64,000 bases of DNA from assembly GCF_900102545.1 (NCBI RefSeq), contig NZ_FNBN01000013.1, positions 62,001 through 126,000 on the forward strand, written 5' to 3'. A model generated the notes under the pieces. The model had not been told where the DNA came from, searched no databases, and worked only from the letters and a program-made list of their open reading frames with translations. Made by a program: the position numbers and the translations under genes. The DNA is from Chitinophaga filiformis. GTDB lineage: Bacteria; Bacteroidota; Bacteroidia; Chitinophagales; Chitinophagaceae. Shown here in pieces: positions 36,956-45,805 of this stretch. Within the stretch, counting starts at the first letter, position 1. Each line of letters begins with the position of its first letter.

Positions 36956-38059
36956 CTATTCCCAACGGAATACCTTCACTGCTACGATGTATATGATCAC
37001 TCCCCAGAGGGTAAGTACCCCCAGTTCAAGCCCCACATTCCACAAATGCTGGCCTTCGAAAGCAATCTTCCGGAAGGCATCATTCAGGTAAGTCAGCGGC
37101 ATAATACGGCATACAGGCTGTAACCAGGATGGAAAAGCATCCACCGCCACAAAGGTACCTGCCAGCAGGAACTGCGGTAAGGTGATCACGTTGGCAATCG
37201 GAGGGATGGTGCTTTCGCTGTTGGCAATGCCACTCACCACAAACCCGAAGCCCATGAATACAATGACCCCAAAAGCCGTCAGCACCAGCATTTCAAAGAA
37301 AGTGCTCCATCCATGTACCAGTGTAAAACCAAAGGCAAAATAACCGATCGCAATGATGATCACAGCGCCGGCTACCTGGAATACCAGACGGGCCAGGGCT
37401 TCTCCCAGCACAATATTGAGCCTGCTGATCGGTGTAGCAAAGAAACGTTTTAATACCAGCGTCTGACGCAGACTGAAGAAGAGGAACGCAGTACTGAATA
37501 CGGCCGCGCTTAACAGAGAAAAGCTGAGCAAACCAGGCAGGATGAAGTCGATCGTTCTGTAACGGCGACCCGGCAATACCTCCACCGGCTCCAGTTTGGC
37601 AACGGAGCCTCTCGGATAATACACATCATCTGCCTTATAAATGATACCTGTCAATATCGTCTTGAATAGAGAGATCTTGTCTGCCGCAGCAGTAGACGTA
37701 CGCACCTTCACATCGCAGGCGGGAGCATTTCCCTGCGCCGGATGGGAAGTAATGCGGATAATGGCGGTAATATGCCCCTTTTTCAGGTCGTCTTCCATTT
37801 CTGCAGCCGGCTGACCGCTTATCAGTTTAAGGCTTTTCTCACTGACCAGTTGCTTGTACAGATAACTGCTGGTATCTGTAGCTGCATCTACCCCTACCTT
37901 TACTGAGATACCGTTATCGCCGATAAAACCAAACACCAGGATGAAAACCAGGGGGAATCCCAGGCTGAAGATCACTGCCGAAGGGCTTCTAACTATTCCT
38001 ATCAGGCTTGCTTTGGACATCGCCAGCAGTGCCTTCCATTGATTATATTTAACCGCCAT
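36956..38059 (-). CDS. ABC-2 type transporter permease
   Basis: A 367-residue permease of the ABC2_membrane_3 / YhgE type. It has one N-terminal helix (VIFSLGFPLVFILVFGFIGD), a periplasmic domain of about 150 residues, then five or six helices (FILPGLLSFSLLSAAVFSTAFLFFS split across the first two, VAGAVIIIAIGYFAFGF, MLVLTAFGVIVFMGFGFV, ...). LPQFLLAGTFVAVDAFPSWLQPV is typical of this family near the end. No ATPase gene is adjacent on either side in this window, so the partner is encoded elsewhere. It leads an operon with two SRPBCC proteins. Confidence 0.87.
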   Translation of the reverse strand: MAVKYNQWKALLAMSKASLIGIVRSPSAVIFSLGFPLVFILVFGFIGDNGISVKVGVDAATDTSSYLYKQLVSEKSLKLISGQPAAEMEDDLKKGHITAIIRITSHPAQGNAPACDVKVRTSTAAADKISLFKTILTGIIYKADDVYYPRGSVAKLEPVEVLPGRRYRTIDFILPGLLSFSLLSAAVFSTAFLFFSLRQTLVLKRFFATPISRLNIVLGEALARLVFQVAGAVIIIAIGYFAFGFTLVHGWSTFFEMLVLTAFGVIVFMGFGFVVSGIANSESTIPPIANVITLPQFLLAGTFVAVDAFPSWLQPVCRIMPLTYLNDAFRKIAFEGQHLWNVGLELGVLTLWGVIIYIVAVKVFRWE

Positions 38060-38126
38060 ACTTACTTAACGCTGGTCTATTCTTAAAAAATCGCATAAAA
38101 CTACTATTGTTTTGCCCATTTCCATA

Positions 38127-38153
38127 AAAAAACCTGCCCTTTGGGGGCAGGTT
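38127..38153 (-). terminator. Terminator of sppA
   Basis: A 10-bp stem (AAACCTGCCC / GGGCAGGTTT) with a short loop is followed by a run of T on the minus strand, 31 bases past the sppA stop. Confidence 0.8.
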
Positions 38154-38183
38154 TAATTCTATTTTAAGTCGGAACGTCTCTTC

Positions 38184-39947
38184 TTACCTGATTTCCATCA
38201 CATAAGGCAGCTTCGCCTGGATCTCTCCGTTCATTTCTTTCAGATGTTTGATCTGCTGGTAAACAGCATACTGATCACCCAGTTCGTTCTTAATTGCAGT
38301 CTCCATACGGGCATCCACGGCGAAGGACTTCACAAATTTTTCAAATGGTTTCTCTGCCTCAGGATATTCCCTCAGGCGGAAAGCACTCACCTTAGCCAGT
38401 TTTGCAGCGCATTTAATCGCGTCGTCAATACCGCCGATACGATCTACCAGTCCCAACTCTTTTGCCTGTACACCACTCCATACACGACCCTGGGCAATGC
38501 TGTCTACTATTACTCCACTCAGTTTACGGCCTTCTACAACGCGACCTTTAAAGGTGCTGTAGATGCTGTCAACAGAGTTCTGTATGAATTTCTTTTCAAC
38601 TTCTGTCAGCGGACGGGAAGTATTGCCCAGATCAGCATATTGCGCTGTCTTAACGCCATCGAAGGTCACTCCCAGTTTATTCTTGAAGAAACCCTGCAGG
38701 TTTGGCAATACGGCAAAAACACCGATAGAACCCGTCAGCGTATTCGGCTGCGCAAAAATAGAGTCAGCCATGCAGGAAATATAATACCCACCGGAAGCCG
38801 CATAGTCGCCCATAGACACTACCACCGGCTTGCTCTTTTTAGCCAGCGTCAGCTCGCGCCAGATAGACTCGGAGGCCAGCGCGCTACCGCCGGGAGAGTT
38901 CACACGGAACACGATCGCTTTTACGTCCTTATCCTGTCTTGCCTCACGGATGAGTTTTACAAAATGTTCGCTGCTGATAGTCTCGTCCTTTTCACTGTCG
39001 CCGCCAACAATATTACCCTGCGCATAAATGATGGCAATCCTGTTATCCTCGCCTTTGCCGGTGGTCACATCCGTTGCACTTTCATATTTAGAGAGGGAAA
39101 CGAAATTCACCTTCTCATCACCGCTCAGTCCCAGTCTCGATTTGATCTCATCCATTACCTGGTCGTTATATTTCAGACCATCCACCAGTTTGTATTTCAA
39201 TGCGTCAGCAGCCTCCTGGATCAGTCCCTCATTGGCATACCGGTGCAGGGTAACAGTGTCTATTTTCCTGGAAGCGCCTATGTTCTTCAGGAAGTTGGCA
39301 TACAGGTCGCCCAGGTAAGCGTTTGTCTGGATGCGGTTAGCCACCGTCATCTGCGTTTCACGCAAAGGCTCGGTTGCACTCTTGAAGCGGCCATCATAAA
39401 AGATCTGTGGCTGGATCTCCAACTTTTCCAGTGTACCTTTCAGGAAGGTCAGCTGTGTAAAGAAACCGCTGAATTCCAGGCCTCCTTTCGGATGCACATA
39501 CACCTTGTCTGCCAGTGACGCCACATAGTAACTCTTCTGGTCCATTACCTCACCATAGGCATAAATGAACTTACCGGATTGCTTAAACCTCAGCAGTGCG
39601 TTACGCACCTCTTCATTAGTGGCAAATCCATTGGCATTGTTGTCTGCCTTCAGATAAATCCCTTTTATGTTATCGTCAGTTTCTGCATGTCTGATCAGGC
39701 GTATTACATCATAGAGTCCCGGGGTTTCTTTGGGTCCCTGACGCAGTACAGCATTTACAGGGTCTATGATCTTTTGTTCGGCATAAGGCTGACTGGTTTC
39801 CAGCACCAGTACTCCGTTTGGCGATAAAGTAACAACTTCAGGGCTGACAGCCGACCTTATAATCCCCATCAGTATGAATATCCCGAAAAAGATGATCACA
39901 ATGAAAGCGAGCAGGGTGGCAAAGAAAATTTTAAAAAAACTACGCAT
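38184..39947 (-). CDS. sppA: Signal peptide peptidase SppA, 67K type
   Basis: A 587-residue membrane-anchored serine peptidase that degrades cleaved signal peptides. It has an N-terminal helix (LLAFIVIIFFGIFILMGII) and two S49 domains in tandem, as in the long SppA form. The catalytic Lys is in the first half (DQKSYYVASLADKVYVHP, Lys near 137) and the nucleophile Ser in the second (GDYAASGGYYISCMAD, near 386). ATG 39947 gives the normal N-terminus; an earlier ATG at 40067 would extend over the divergent folK start and is rejected. Confidence 0.93.
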   Translation of the reverse strand: MRSFFKIFFATLLAFIVIIFFGIFILMGIIRSAVSPEVVTLSPNGVLVLETSQPYAEQKIIDPVNAVLRQGPKETPGLYDVIRLIRHAETDDNIKGIYLKADNNANGFATNEEVRNALLRFKQSGKFIYAYGEVMDQKSYYVASLADKVYVHPKGGLEFSGFFTQLTFLKGTLEKLEIQPQIFYDGRFKSATEPLRETQMTVANRIQTNAYLGDLYANFLKNIGASRKIDTVTLHRYANEGLIQEAADALKYKLVDGLKYNDQVMDEIKSRLGLSGDEKVNFVSLSKYESATDVTTGKGEDNRIAIIYAQGNIVGGDSEKDETISSEHFVKLIREARQDKDVKAIVFRVNSPGGSALASESIWRELTLAKKSKPVVVSMGDYAASGGYYISCMADSIFAQPNTLTGSIGVFAVLPNLQGFFKNKLGVTFDGVKTAQYADLGNTSRPLTEVEKKFIQNSVDSIYSTFKGRVVEGRKLSGVIVDSIAQGRVWSGVQAKELGLVDRIGGIDDAIKCAAKLAKVSAFRLREYPEAEKPFEKFVKSFAVDARMETAIKNELGDQYAVYQQIKHLKEMNGEIQAKLPYVMEIR

Positions 39948-40012
39948 TATGGAAGATTTAATGTAAAAAGACCTACCGGTCGTCTTCTTTTTCCAAAAAT
40001 AAAGAATATGTA

Positions 40013-40020
40013 TACTTTTG
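40013..40020 (+). promoter_or_regulatory. -7 box of folK
   Basis: TACTTTTG matches TAnnTTTG and is only 16 bases before the folK ATG, implying a near-leaderless transcript. No TTG is seen at -33. Confidence 0.4.
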
Positions 40021-40035
40021 GGCCGTTGAAGATAC

Positions 40036-40527
40036 ATGAATAAAGCAATATTACTTATAGGTGGCAATCTGGGAGACCGTACCGGTAATCTCCAACAGGC
40101 TGTGGAGCAGATAGATAAGCAGGTGGGAAAGGTGGAAAAAATTTCCGCCCTTTACGAGACGGCTGCCTGGGGCCATGTGGAACAGCCGGATTACCTCAAC
40201 CAGGCCCTCCTGGTGTCAACCGGAATGGATGCACGAACACTGCTGCAAACGGTGTTAGCGATAGAACACCATATTGGCCGCATCCGCCGTCAGAAATGGG
40301 GCGCCCGGGTGATCGACATAGATATCATCTTCTACAACGATGCCATCATCAATGAACCCGATCTGAAAATCCCGCACCCGCAGATGCAGTTCAGACAGTT
40401 TGTACTGGTTCCCCTGACGGAGATCATTCCAGACTGGCAGCATCCTGTGTTGCACCAGCCTGTCAGCACATTATTAGAAAACTGCACAGACACACTCCCC
40501 GCCATAAAATACAACGGCGTAAGTTAA
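40036..40527 (+). CDS. folK: 2-amino-4-hydroxy-6-hydroxymethyldihydropteridine diphosphokinase
   Basis: A 163-residue enzyme of folate synthesis that transfers pyrophosphate from ATP to 6-hydroxymethyl-7,8-dihydropterin. It carries LLIGGNLGDRTGNLQQA (residues 6-22), YETAAWGHVEQPDYLNQ, and the signature GAR..DIDIIFYND with ATP- and pterin-binding residues, then PHPQMQFRQFVLVPLTEI. It is 15 bases before a deoxynucleoside kinase gene on the same strand, forming a nucleotide/folate operon common in Bacteroidota. Confidence 0.95.
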   Translation: MNKAILLIGGNLGDRTGNLQQAVEQIDKQVGKVEKISALYETAAWGHVEQPDYLNQALLVSTGMDARTLLQTVLAIEHHIGRIRRQKWGARVIDIDIIFYNDAIINEPDLKIPHPQMQFRQFVLVPLTEIIPDWQHPVLHQPVSTLLENCTDTLPAIKYNGVS

Positions 40528-40542
40528 ACCATTCACCGGTCC

Positions 40543-41166
40543 ATGAAGTATAAATACATCACTATAGAAGGTAATATCGGCGCAGGAAAAACCACCCTGG
40601 CCACTAAACTTGCTGCACACTTCAACGCAAAACTTATCCTGGAGGAATTTGCTGATAATCCCTTCCTGCCGAAGTTTTACGAGAAGCCGCAGCAATATGC
40701 CTTTCCCCTGGAATTATTCTTCATGGCGGAACGTTACAAACAGTTAAAAGACATGCTGCAGATGCAGGACATGTTCAGCAATCTTGTCGTGTCTGATTAT
40801 CTTTTTATCAAGAGCCTCCTGTTTGCAAAGATCAATCTGAAAGAGGAAGAATATAATCTCTATCAGAAACTGTTTGAAATTATCAACCCGCAACTGGTAC
40901 AGCCAGACCTGCTCATTTTTCTCAATGCACCGGTAACTAAATTACAGCAGAATATCCGGCACCGCAACCGCTCATATGAACAGCAGATAGCAGACGATTA
41001 TCTGGTAAGTGTACACGATATGTATATGCAGTACATCCGCCAGCATCCCGTTCGTACGCTGATGCTCGATATGACAAAAGTGGATTTTGTAAAGAATCCG
41101 GCGGACTTCGACAACCTGCTAAAAGCGCTGGATAAGGAATACGAACCAGGCGTTCACTACTTATAG
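40543..41166 (+). CDS. Deoxynucleoside kinase
   Basis: A 207-residue kinase that phosphorylates deoxynucleosides for salvage. P-loop GNIGAGKTTLATKL (residues 10-23), EEFADNPFLPKFY with the substrate-binding Glu, FFMAERYKQLKD (ERY-like motif), and the lid segment RHRNRSYEQQI are all present. Members of the dNK/dGK/dCK family differ in base preference, which is not readable here. It follows folK after 15 bases and is probably co-transcribed. Confidence 0.92.
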   Translation: MKYKYITIEGNIGAGKTTLATKLAAHFNAKLILEEFADNPFLPKFYEKPQQYAFPLELFFMAERYKQLKDMLQMQDMFSNLVVSDYLFIKSLLFAKINLKEEEYNLYQKLFEIINPQLVQPDLLIFLNAPVTKLQQNIRHRNRSYEQQIADDYLVSVHDMYMQYIRQHPVRTLMLDMTKVDFVKNPADFDNLLKALDKEYEPGVHYL

Positions 41167-41197
41167 AGATTCTCTATCCGGAAATAAATAATATTGC

Positions 41198-41229
41198 TTT
41201 GTTCTATAGCACAGCGTGAAGTACTTTTG
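41198..41229 (+). promoter_or_regulatory. Consensus Bacteroidota promoter in the gap after the deoxynucleoside kinase gene
   Basis: TTTG (41198-41201) is followed after exactly 20 bases by TACTTTTG (41222-41229), the canonical TTTG / TAnnTTTG arrangement. The predicted start is near 41236. No protein gene lies downstream on this strand before the terminator at 41378-41413. Confidence 0.55.
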
Positions 41230-41235
41230 CACCGT

Positions 41236-41413
41236 ACCAGGGAAAAGACAAAATCGATTAATACTATTGCAACAGCAATGAACGACAACGGACAGGGGCC
41301 CTGGTGCTTTTATTGACATATCGGCATGTTCATATGCCCAACTATAAAGAAGGTTACAGTAACAATGGAAGACTGGGACTCCGGCAGACAAACGCTTGCC
41401 GGAGTTTCTTTTT
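41236..41413 (+). ncRNA. Candidate small RNA or leader-peptide transcript
   Basis: The roughly 175-nt stretch between a consensus promoter and a strong intrinsic terminator contains an ATTGC-AACA-GCAAT hairpin (near 41265-41278). GCACC/CCAGGG near 41229-41241 is complementary to CCCTGGTGC near 41299-41307, which could close a larger domain. A 12-codon open frame (41278-41316; MNDNGQGPWCFY) lies between the arms. No riboswitch family or known RNA is recognised, and the neighbour on the right is on the other strand, so it is not a leader of a following gene. It could alternatively be the 3' untranslated end of the folK-kinase message. Confidence 0.4.
41378..41413 (+). terminator. Intrinsic terminator
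   Basis: A 9-bp stem (ACTCCGGCA / TGCCGGAGT) with a 10-nt loop is followed by TTTCTTTTTT on the plus strand only. It lies 211 bases past the kinase stop. Confidence 0.8.
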
Positions 41414-42639
41414 TATCTTTCTGCTATAGCGTTGGCTGCTATCCAGCCGCTCGTCCATGCATGCTGAAAATTAAAACCACCGGTGATCCCATCCACGTCC
41501 ATCACTTCCCCGGCAAAGAATAATCCCGGCGCCAGTTTGCTTTCCATCGTAGCAGGATCTATTTCTGATAAGCGGATACCTCCGCAGGTCACAAACTCCT
41601 CTTTAAAGGTCGTCTTTCCCTTTACAGGACATTCCATAGCAGTCAGGTATTTGATCAGCTTATGTTGCTCTTTTGCCGGCATATCAGCCCAGCGTATGTC
41701 CTCTCCTATCCCCGATTGCAGCAGAAAGAACTGCCATAAACGCTGAGGCAATCCGAAAGGATTTTTATGATGCATTTTCTGCCCACCCAGGGAAAAACGC
41801 AGCCCTTGCATTTCTTCCCTTAAACTGTTTTCATTGAATGCGGGCAACCAGTTGATCAATGCCATGAACTGGTACTGTAAGGCCCCCAGCTCACGTGCCC
41901 CCCATGCAGAAAGTCGTAATATGCAAGGTCCGCTCATGCCCCAGTGAGTGATCAGCAAAGGTCCTTTTTCCTGCAGTTTGGTGCCAGCAATCTTTACATG
42001 CGCTTCTTCCACACTTACCCCCATCAGGGCGGTAATGGGATTGCCCGGCATATTGAAAGTAAAGAGCGATGGCATGGGTGCTTCTACCTGGTGACCTAGC
42101 GCCTGTAACCAGGCAAACTTCTCCAGCTGGGCATATCCACCGGCCGCTACACATACAAAGTCAGCTTTCAGTACACCACCGTCCTGTAAGCGTATTTCCC
42201 ATCCTTTATTTCCTGACACCAGTTCATTGACGCCAGCGTTCATCCGGATCTTTACACTGTATTTATCCGCCTCTTTAAGCAGACAGTCGATAATGGTCTG
42301 GGAATTGTCCGTTACCGGAAACATTCTTCCGTCGGCTTCTGCTTTCAGCGCCACCCCCCTTTCCTTAAACCAGGCAATAGTGTCCTGCACAAAAAAGCGG
42401 CTGAAAGCCTTTTTTACAAAATGCTGTCCTCTCGGATAGCGTTTTGACATATATAATATGTCGGGGGCATTATGCGTTACATTACATCTTCCACCACCCG
42501 AAACTTTCACTTTAGATAAAAGTTTGTTGCTTTTCTCCAGCAATACTACTTCTAATTGAGTATCAAGGCGTGCGGCGTTCACCGCACAAAAAAAACCGGC
42601 AGCGCCACCGCCTATAACTACTAATCTCTTGTTTACCAT
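41413..42639 (-). CDS. HI0933-like NAD(P)/FAD-dependent oxidoreductase (BaiN/YhiN family)
   Basis: A 408-residue flavoprotein. The FAD-binding GGGAAGFFCAVNAA (residues 9-22) is followed by LLEKSNKLLSKVKVSGGGRCNVTHN, diagnostic of the HI0933 family. C-terminal blocks are VTCGGIRLSEIDPATMESKLAPGLFFAGEVMDVDGITGGFNFQ (split in the protein) and AWTSGWIAANAIA. Members are cytoplasmic reductases of uncertain substrate. The gene is single and convergent with the kinase gene. Confidence 0.92.
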   Translation of the reverse strand: MVNKRLVVIGGGAAGFFCAVNAARLDTQLEVVLLEKSNKLLSKVKVSGGGRCNVTHNAPDILYMSKRYPRGQHFVKKAFSRFFVQDTIAWFKERGVALKAEADGRMFPVTDNSQTIIDCLLKEADKYSVKIRMNAGVNELVSGNKGWEIRLQDGGVLKADFVCVAAGGYAQLEKFAWLQALGHQVEAPMPSLFTFNMPGNPITALMGVSVEEAHVKIAGTKLQEKGPLLITHWGMSGPCILRLSAWGARELGALQYQFMALINWLPAFNENSLREEMQGLRFSLGGQKMHHKNPFGLPQRLWQFFLLQSGIGEDIRWADMPAKEQHKLIKYLTAMECPVKGKTTFKEEFVTCGGIRLSEIDPATMESKLAPGLFFAGEVMDVDGITGGFNFQHAWTSGWIAANAIAER

Positions 42640-42734
42640 CTTTTTATGTCACTGATTTTTCCCAAAACCACTATTTGGCGGCAATAATAATCCAAAGCCG
42701 GGAAATTGTAATTTATTAAATACCAATAACATTA

Positions 42735-42765
42735 TTTGTATATATTAATTTTTAGCTCTATTTTG
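42735..42765 (+). promoter_or_regulatory. Promoter of the TonB-plug protein gene
   Basis: TTTG (42735-42738), 20 bases, then TATTTTG (42759-42765), a one-base-short variant of TAnnTTTG. The spacing is the same as in the promoter at 41198. Confidence 0.45.
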
Positions 42766-42811
42766 CATATTATAATTTTTGATACTATATTGTTGCAAAA
42801 TGTTGTTCCAC

Positions 42812-45262
42812 ATGCAGTCTGTGTTCTCTAAAAAACTAAATCGCATGAAGTGGCTCCTCCCAGTCTGTCTGCTGGGCATAACCGGCGCCCTTGCGTTTTA
42901 TCCCGCCGATGAATGGCAGGATAAAATCACTCAAGCCTTGGAACAGTACAGCAAACGCTTCCCCCAGGAAAAGGTTTACCTGCACCTGGATAAGGATTAT
43001 TACGCCGCTGGGGAAACCATGTGGTTCAAGGCGTATGTTTTGCTACAAGGCCAGCCATCCCTTTCGGCAACCAACCTGTACGTAGAGTTGGTGGATAAAT
43101 CCGGAAATGTGGTAAGTAAAAAATTGCTCTCTATCGGTGGTGCTACCGGTTCCGGTGCATTCGAACTGCCAGACAATTTCAAAGCAGGTCAGTATCAGCT
43201 GCGCGCTTACACTGCGTGGATGCTGAACTTTGACCCAGAATACCTCTTCTACAAAAACATTGAAATATTCGACCCGGCTAAGCCAATAGGTCCGACGCCC
43301 AAAGCGCCGGCTACTGATTTTGCCGTTAACTTCTTCCCTGAAGGCGGTAACCTGATCGCTGGTGTTGCCGGTCGCGTTGCCTTCAAAGCAATCGATCAGC
43401 AGGGTTATCCTCAGGAGGTAAATGGTATCATCCAGAACCTGAAAGGAGAAACGGTAGCATTGGTGAAAACTACCCGCGATGGTATGGGTATGTTCGATAT
43501 CACCCCTGCTGCCGGAGAAACATACAAAGCCCTGGTCCAGACTGCCAAAGGTCAGCAGAAAACCGTTCTGCTGCCGGTTGTAAAAACAACAGGTGTAGGC
43601 CTTAAAGTCTTCAACAAGGGCACCCGTATCTTCTATCAGACCTTGCCTGCAACGAAAGATAATCCGATGTACAACAATATGATGATCGTTGCGCAGATGC
43701 AGCAGCACATCGTGTACAAAGCGAAACTGAATGCAGCGGAAGGCCAGATGAGCGGCTTTATCCCTACTAAAGAACTTCCTTCCGGTATCATTCAGCTGAC
43801 TATCTTCAACAGTGAAGGTTTACCACTGGCAGAAAGGCTGGCTTTCGTAAGAAAGAACGACTTCCTCTCCCTGAGCCTGCAGAACCTTGCAGTGAATACG
43901 CAGCCAAGACAGAAAAACACACTGGAAATAAAAATACCGGACACCATGCTTACCAGCTTGTCCGTTTCCATTACCGATGCTGACCAGATCGTGAAAGATC
44001 AGGATGAGAACAACATCATCTCCAACCTGCTCCTCACTTCCGATCTGAAAGGTTACATCGCTAATCCGGCTCAGTATTTCAAAGACTCAGATCCGGCAAC
44101 CCTGCAGGGCCTGGACCTGGTAATGATGACGAACGGCTGGAGAAGGTTCAGCTGGGAAAAGATCCTCCACAACTTCCTGCCAGACGTTAAGTACCCTTAC
44201 GAACAGGGCTTACTGCTGAAAGGTGTGGCTACTACCAACAAAGGTGCTGCTGCGCTGTCAAATGGTAAAGTGGACTTCATCCTGAAACAGCCGATCGATA
44301 CATCTACCGCATTCTCCTCTGTTACTACCAACGATAAAGGTGAATTTGCTGTAGACCGTCTGCAGTTCGTAGATACTATCAACGTATTCTACCGCGCCAA
44401 CGATCCTAACAAAGCCTGGAAGGACGTAAGCGTGAAATTTGAACCGCACTTCTTCGAGAAAAAAGAAGCCGTAACACTGCCTTATCCATTCAGAACTACT
44501 GTAGAAATAGAGCATAAAGTATTAACCTCTTACCTCTCTACCGTAGCTGAAAACAGTGCTGTAACCAGATCTATCGCTAACAAACCGATCTTCCTGAAAG
44601 AGGTGAACGTACGCGAAAAACGTCTGAGCAAAACAGAATCAGTTGAGCAACGTTACGCTACAGGTATGTTCAATGCCGGCGATGGTTATGCATTTGACCT
44701 TACAAGAGACGAACCGGGTAGTCTGAGTATCTTCCAGTACCTGCAGTCCAAAGTACCGGGTCTGAGCATCAACCTGACCGACCCGGCAGGACCAGCGCTG
44801 AACTGGCGTGGCGGTCCTCCGGTATTGTTCCTGAACGAAATGCCTACCAACATCAGCATGCTGGGTAACATCAACATCGGTGATGTAGCCTTCATCAAAG
44901 TTTTACGTCCAACCTTCGTAGGTGGCTTCGGTGGTAGTTCTGGCGCAATCGCAGTTTACACCAGAAAAGGTGGCGACAGCAAAGCTGAAGTGGATACACG
45001 CGGCTTCGAGAAATACAGAAAAGGTGGTTATAACATCGTGAAAGAATTCTACGCACCGGATTATACCGTTCGTAAGGAAATTCACATCCTGCAGGATAAA
45101 AGGCTGACTCTCTACTGGAATCCAAACCTGATAGCAGACTCCCTGACACATACTGCAAAGATCTCCTTCTACAACAACGACTTCACAAGACGTTTCCGTA
45201 TAGTAGTGGAAGGTATGGGTGAAGATGGTTCAGTAGGACGCACAGAACAATTGCTGCAATAA
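42812..45262 (+). CDS. Exported MG2-like protein with C-terminal TonB receptor plug domain
   Basis: About 816 residues with a signal segment (MKWLLPVCLLGITGALAFYP). Starts at 42800, 42812 or 42845 are possible. Beta-rich macroglobulin-like domains follow (EKVYLHLDKDYYAAGETMWF, the mark of this Bacteroidota family, then VNFFPEGGNLIAGVAGRVAFK). Near the end there is a TonB plug-like domain: LKEVNVREKRL, FQYLQSKVPGLSI, VLFLNEMPTN and GAIAVYTRKGG. No outer-membrane barrel follows, so it is not itself a receptor. Such proteins are thought to work at the outer membrane, perhaps as partners of receptors or secretion; function is not established. Confidence 0.82.
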   Translation: MQSVFSKKLNRMKWLLPVCLLGITGALAFYPADEWQDKITQALEQYSKRFPQEKVYLHLDKDYYAAGETMWFKAYVLLQGQPSLSATNLYVELVDKSGNVVSKKLLSIGGATGSGAFELPDNFKAGQYQLRAYTAWMLNFDPEYLFYKNIEIFDPAKPIGPTPKAPATDFAVNFFPEGGNLIAGVAGRVAFKAIDQQGYPQEVNGIIQNLKGETVALVKTTRDGMGMFDITPAAGETYKALVQTAKGQQKTVLLPVVKTTGVGLKVFNKGTRIFYQTLPATKDNPMYNNMMIVAQMQQHIVYKAKLNAAEGQMSGFIPTKELPSGIIQLTIFNSEGLPLAERLAFVRKNDFLSLSLQNLAVNTQPRQKNTLEIKIPDTMLTSLSVSITDADQIVKDQDENNIISNLLLTSDLKGYIANPAQYFKDSDPATLQGLDLVMMTNGWRRFSWEKILHNFLPDVKYPYEQGLLLKGVATTNKGAAALSNGKVDFILKQPIDTSTAFSSVTTNDKGEFAVDRLQFVDTINVFYRANDPNKAWKDVSVKFEPHFFEKKEAVTLPYPFRTTVEIEHKVLTSYLSTVAENSAVTRSIANKPIFLKEVNVREKRLSKTESVEQRYATGMFNAGDGYAFDLTRDEPGSLSIFQYLQSKVPGLSINLTDPAGPALNWRGGPPVLFLNEMPTNISMLGNINIGDVAFIKVLRPTFVGGFGGSSGAIAVYTRKGGDSKAEVDTRGFEKYRKGGYNIVKEFYAPDYTVRKEIHILQDKRLTLYWNPNLIADSLTHTAKISFYNNDFTRRFRIVVEGMGEDGSVGRTEQLLQ

Positions 45263-45282
45263 GCATAGTCACTCGCTGACAA

Positions 45283-45320
45283 AAAAATAGTCCATAGTTA
45301 AACAACTATGGACTATTTTT
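45283..45320 (+). terminator. Strong terminator of the TonB-plug protein gene
   Basis: A perfect 17-bp stem (AAAAATAGTCCATAGTT and its complement) with an AAAC tetraloop, ending in a T-run, 20 bases past the stop codon. Confidence 0.9.
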
Positions 45321-45738
45321 ATTTATACGATGTATATGCCCTACAAACATCTCATCCGGACGATTTACCAATCATACTATTTTACCATTCCCTGTAACTG
45401 ATCAAGTCCAGCTTAAGTCCACCTCAACTCCACCTTAAAGCCACCCTTACGTCTGGTATAACAGGAGTAAACGACCTACCCGTGGCTGCTATGCGCCAGG
45501 TACCCTATCTCTCTTCTTAAAAAAACAGCCTCCCAATTACCTACCTGTTAAAATAGTATAATACTTCCCTTCCAATAACAGCTCATCCACGCCCATCTCC
45601 AATAACAAAACATTACTCAGGTAAATTGTTTTATCATCGTTACAATACGCAGGAATATGCCCTTTACAAAGGCTTTCATATCGGTATAACGACAGGCCTT
45701 ATACGTTGTGGCAACATTAAAATGACCGCATTTTTTCG

Positions 45739-45777
45739 TTAACAAGAGATTAACCAACAGATTAACAGCACATTAAC
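45739..45777 (+). promoter_or_regulatory. Four helically phased TTAAC direct repeats (Pho-box-like operator)
   Basis: TTAAC occurs at 45739, 45750, 45762 and 45773, that is with spacings of 11, 12 and 11 bases, so all copies lie on one DNA face. OmpR/PhoB-type response regulators bind such direct repeats; TTAACA at 11-bp intervals is like the PhoP box of Bacillus and the Pho box of cyanobacteria. The array ends 21 bases before a TATGTTTG promoter box, a sensible activator position. Which regulator binds is unknown. Confidence 0.5.
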
Positions 45778-45805
45778 AGTTCGCTTATTTTTTCGGGGTA
45801 TGTTT

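Noticed and set aside
38244..39518. A 424-codon plus-strand open frame opposite sppA
   Set aside because: sppA motifs on the other strand are unambiguous; the antisense product shows no recognisable domain.
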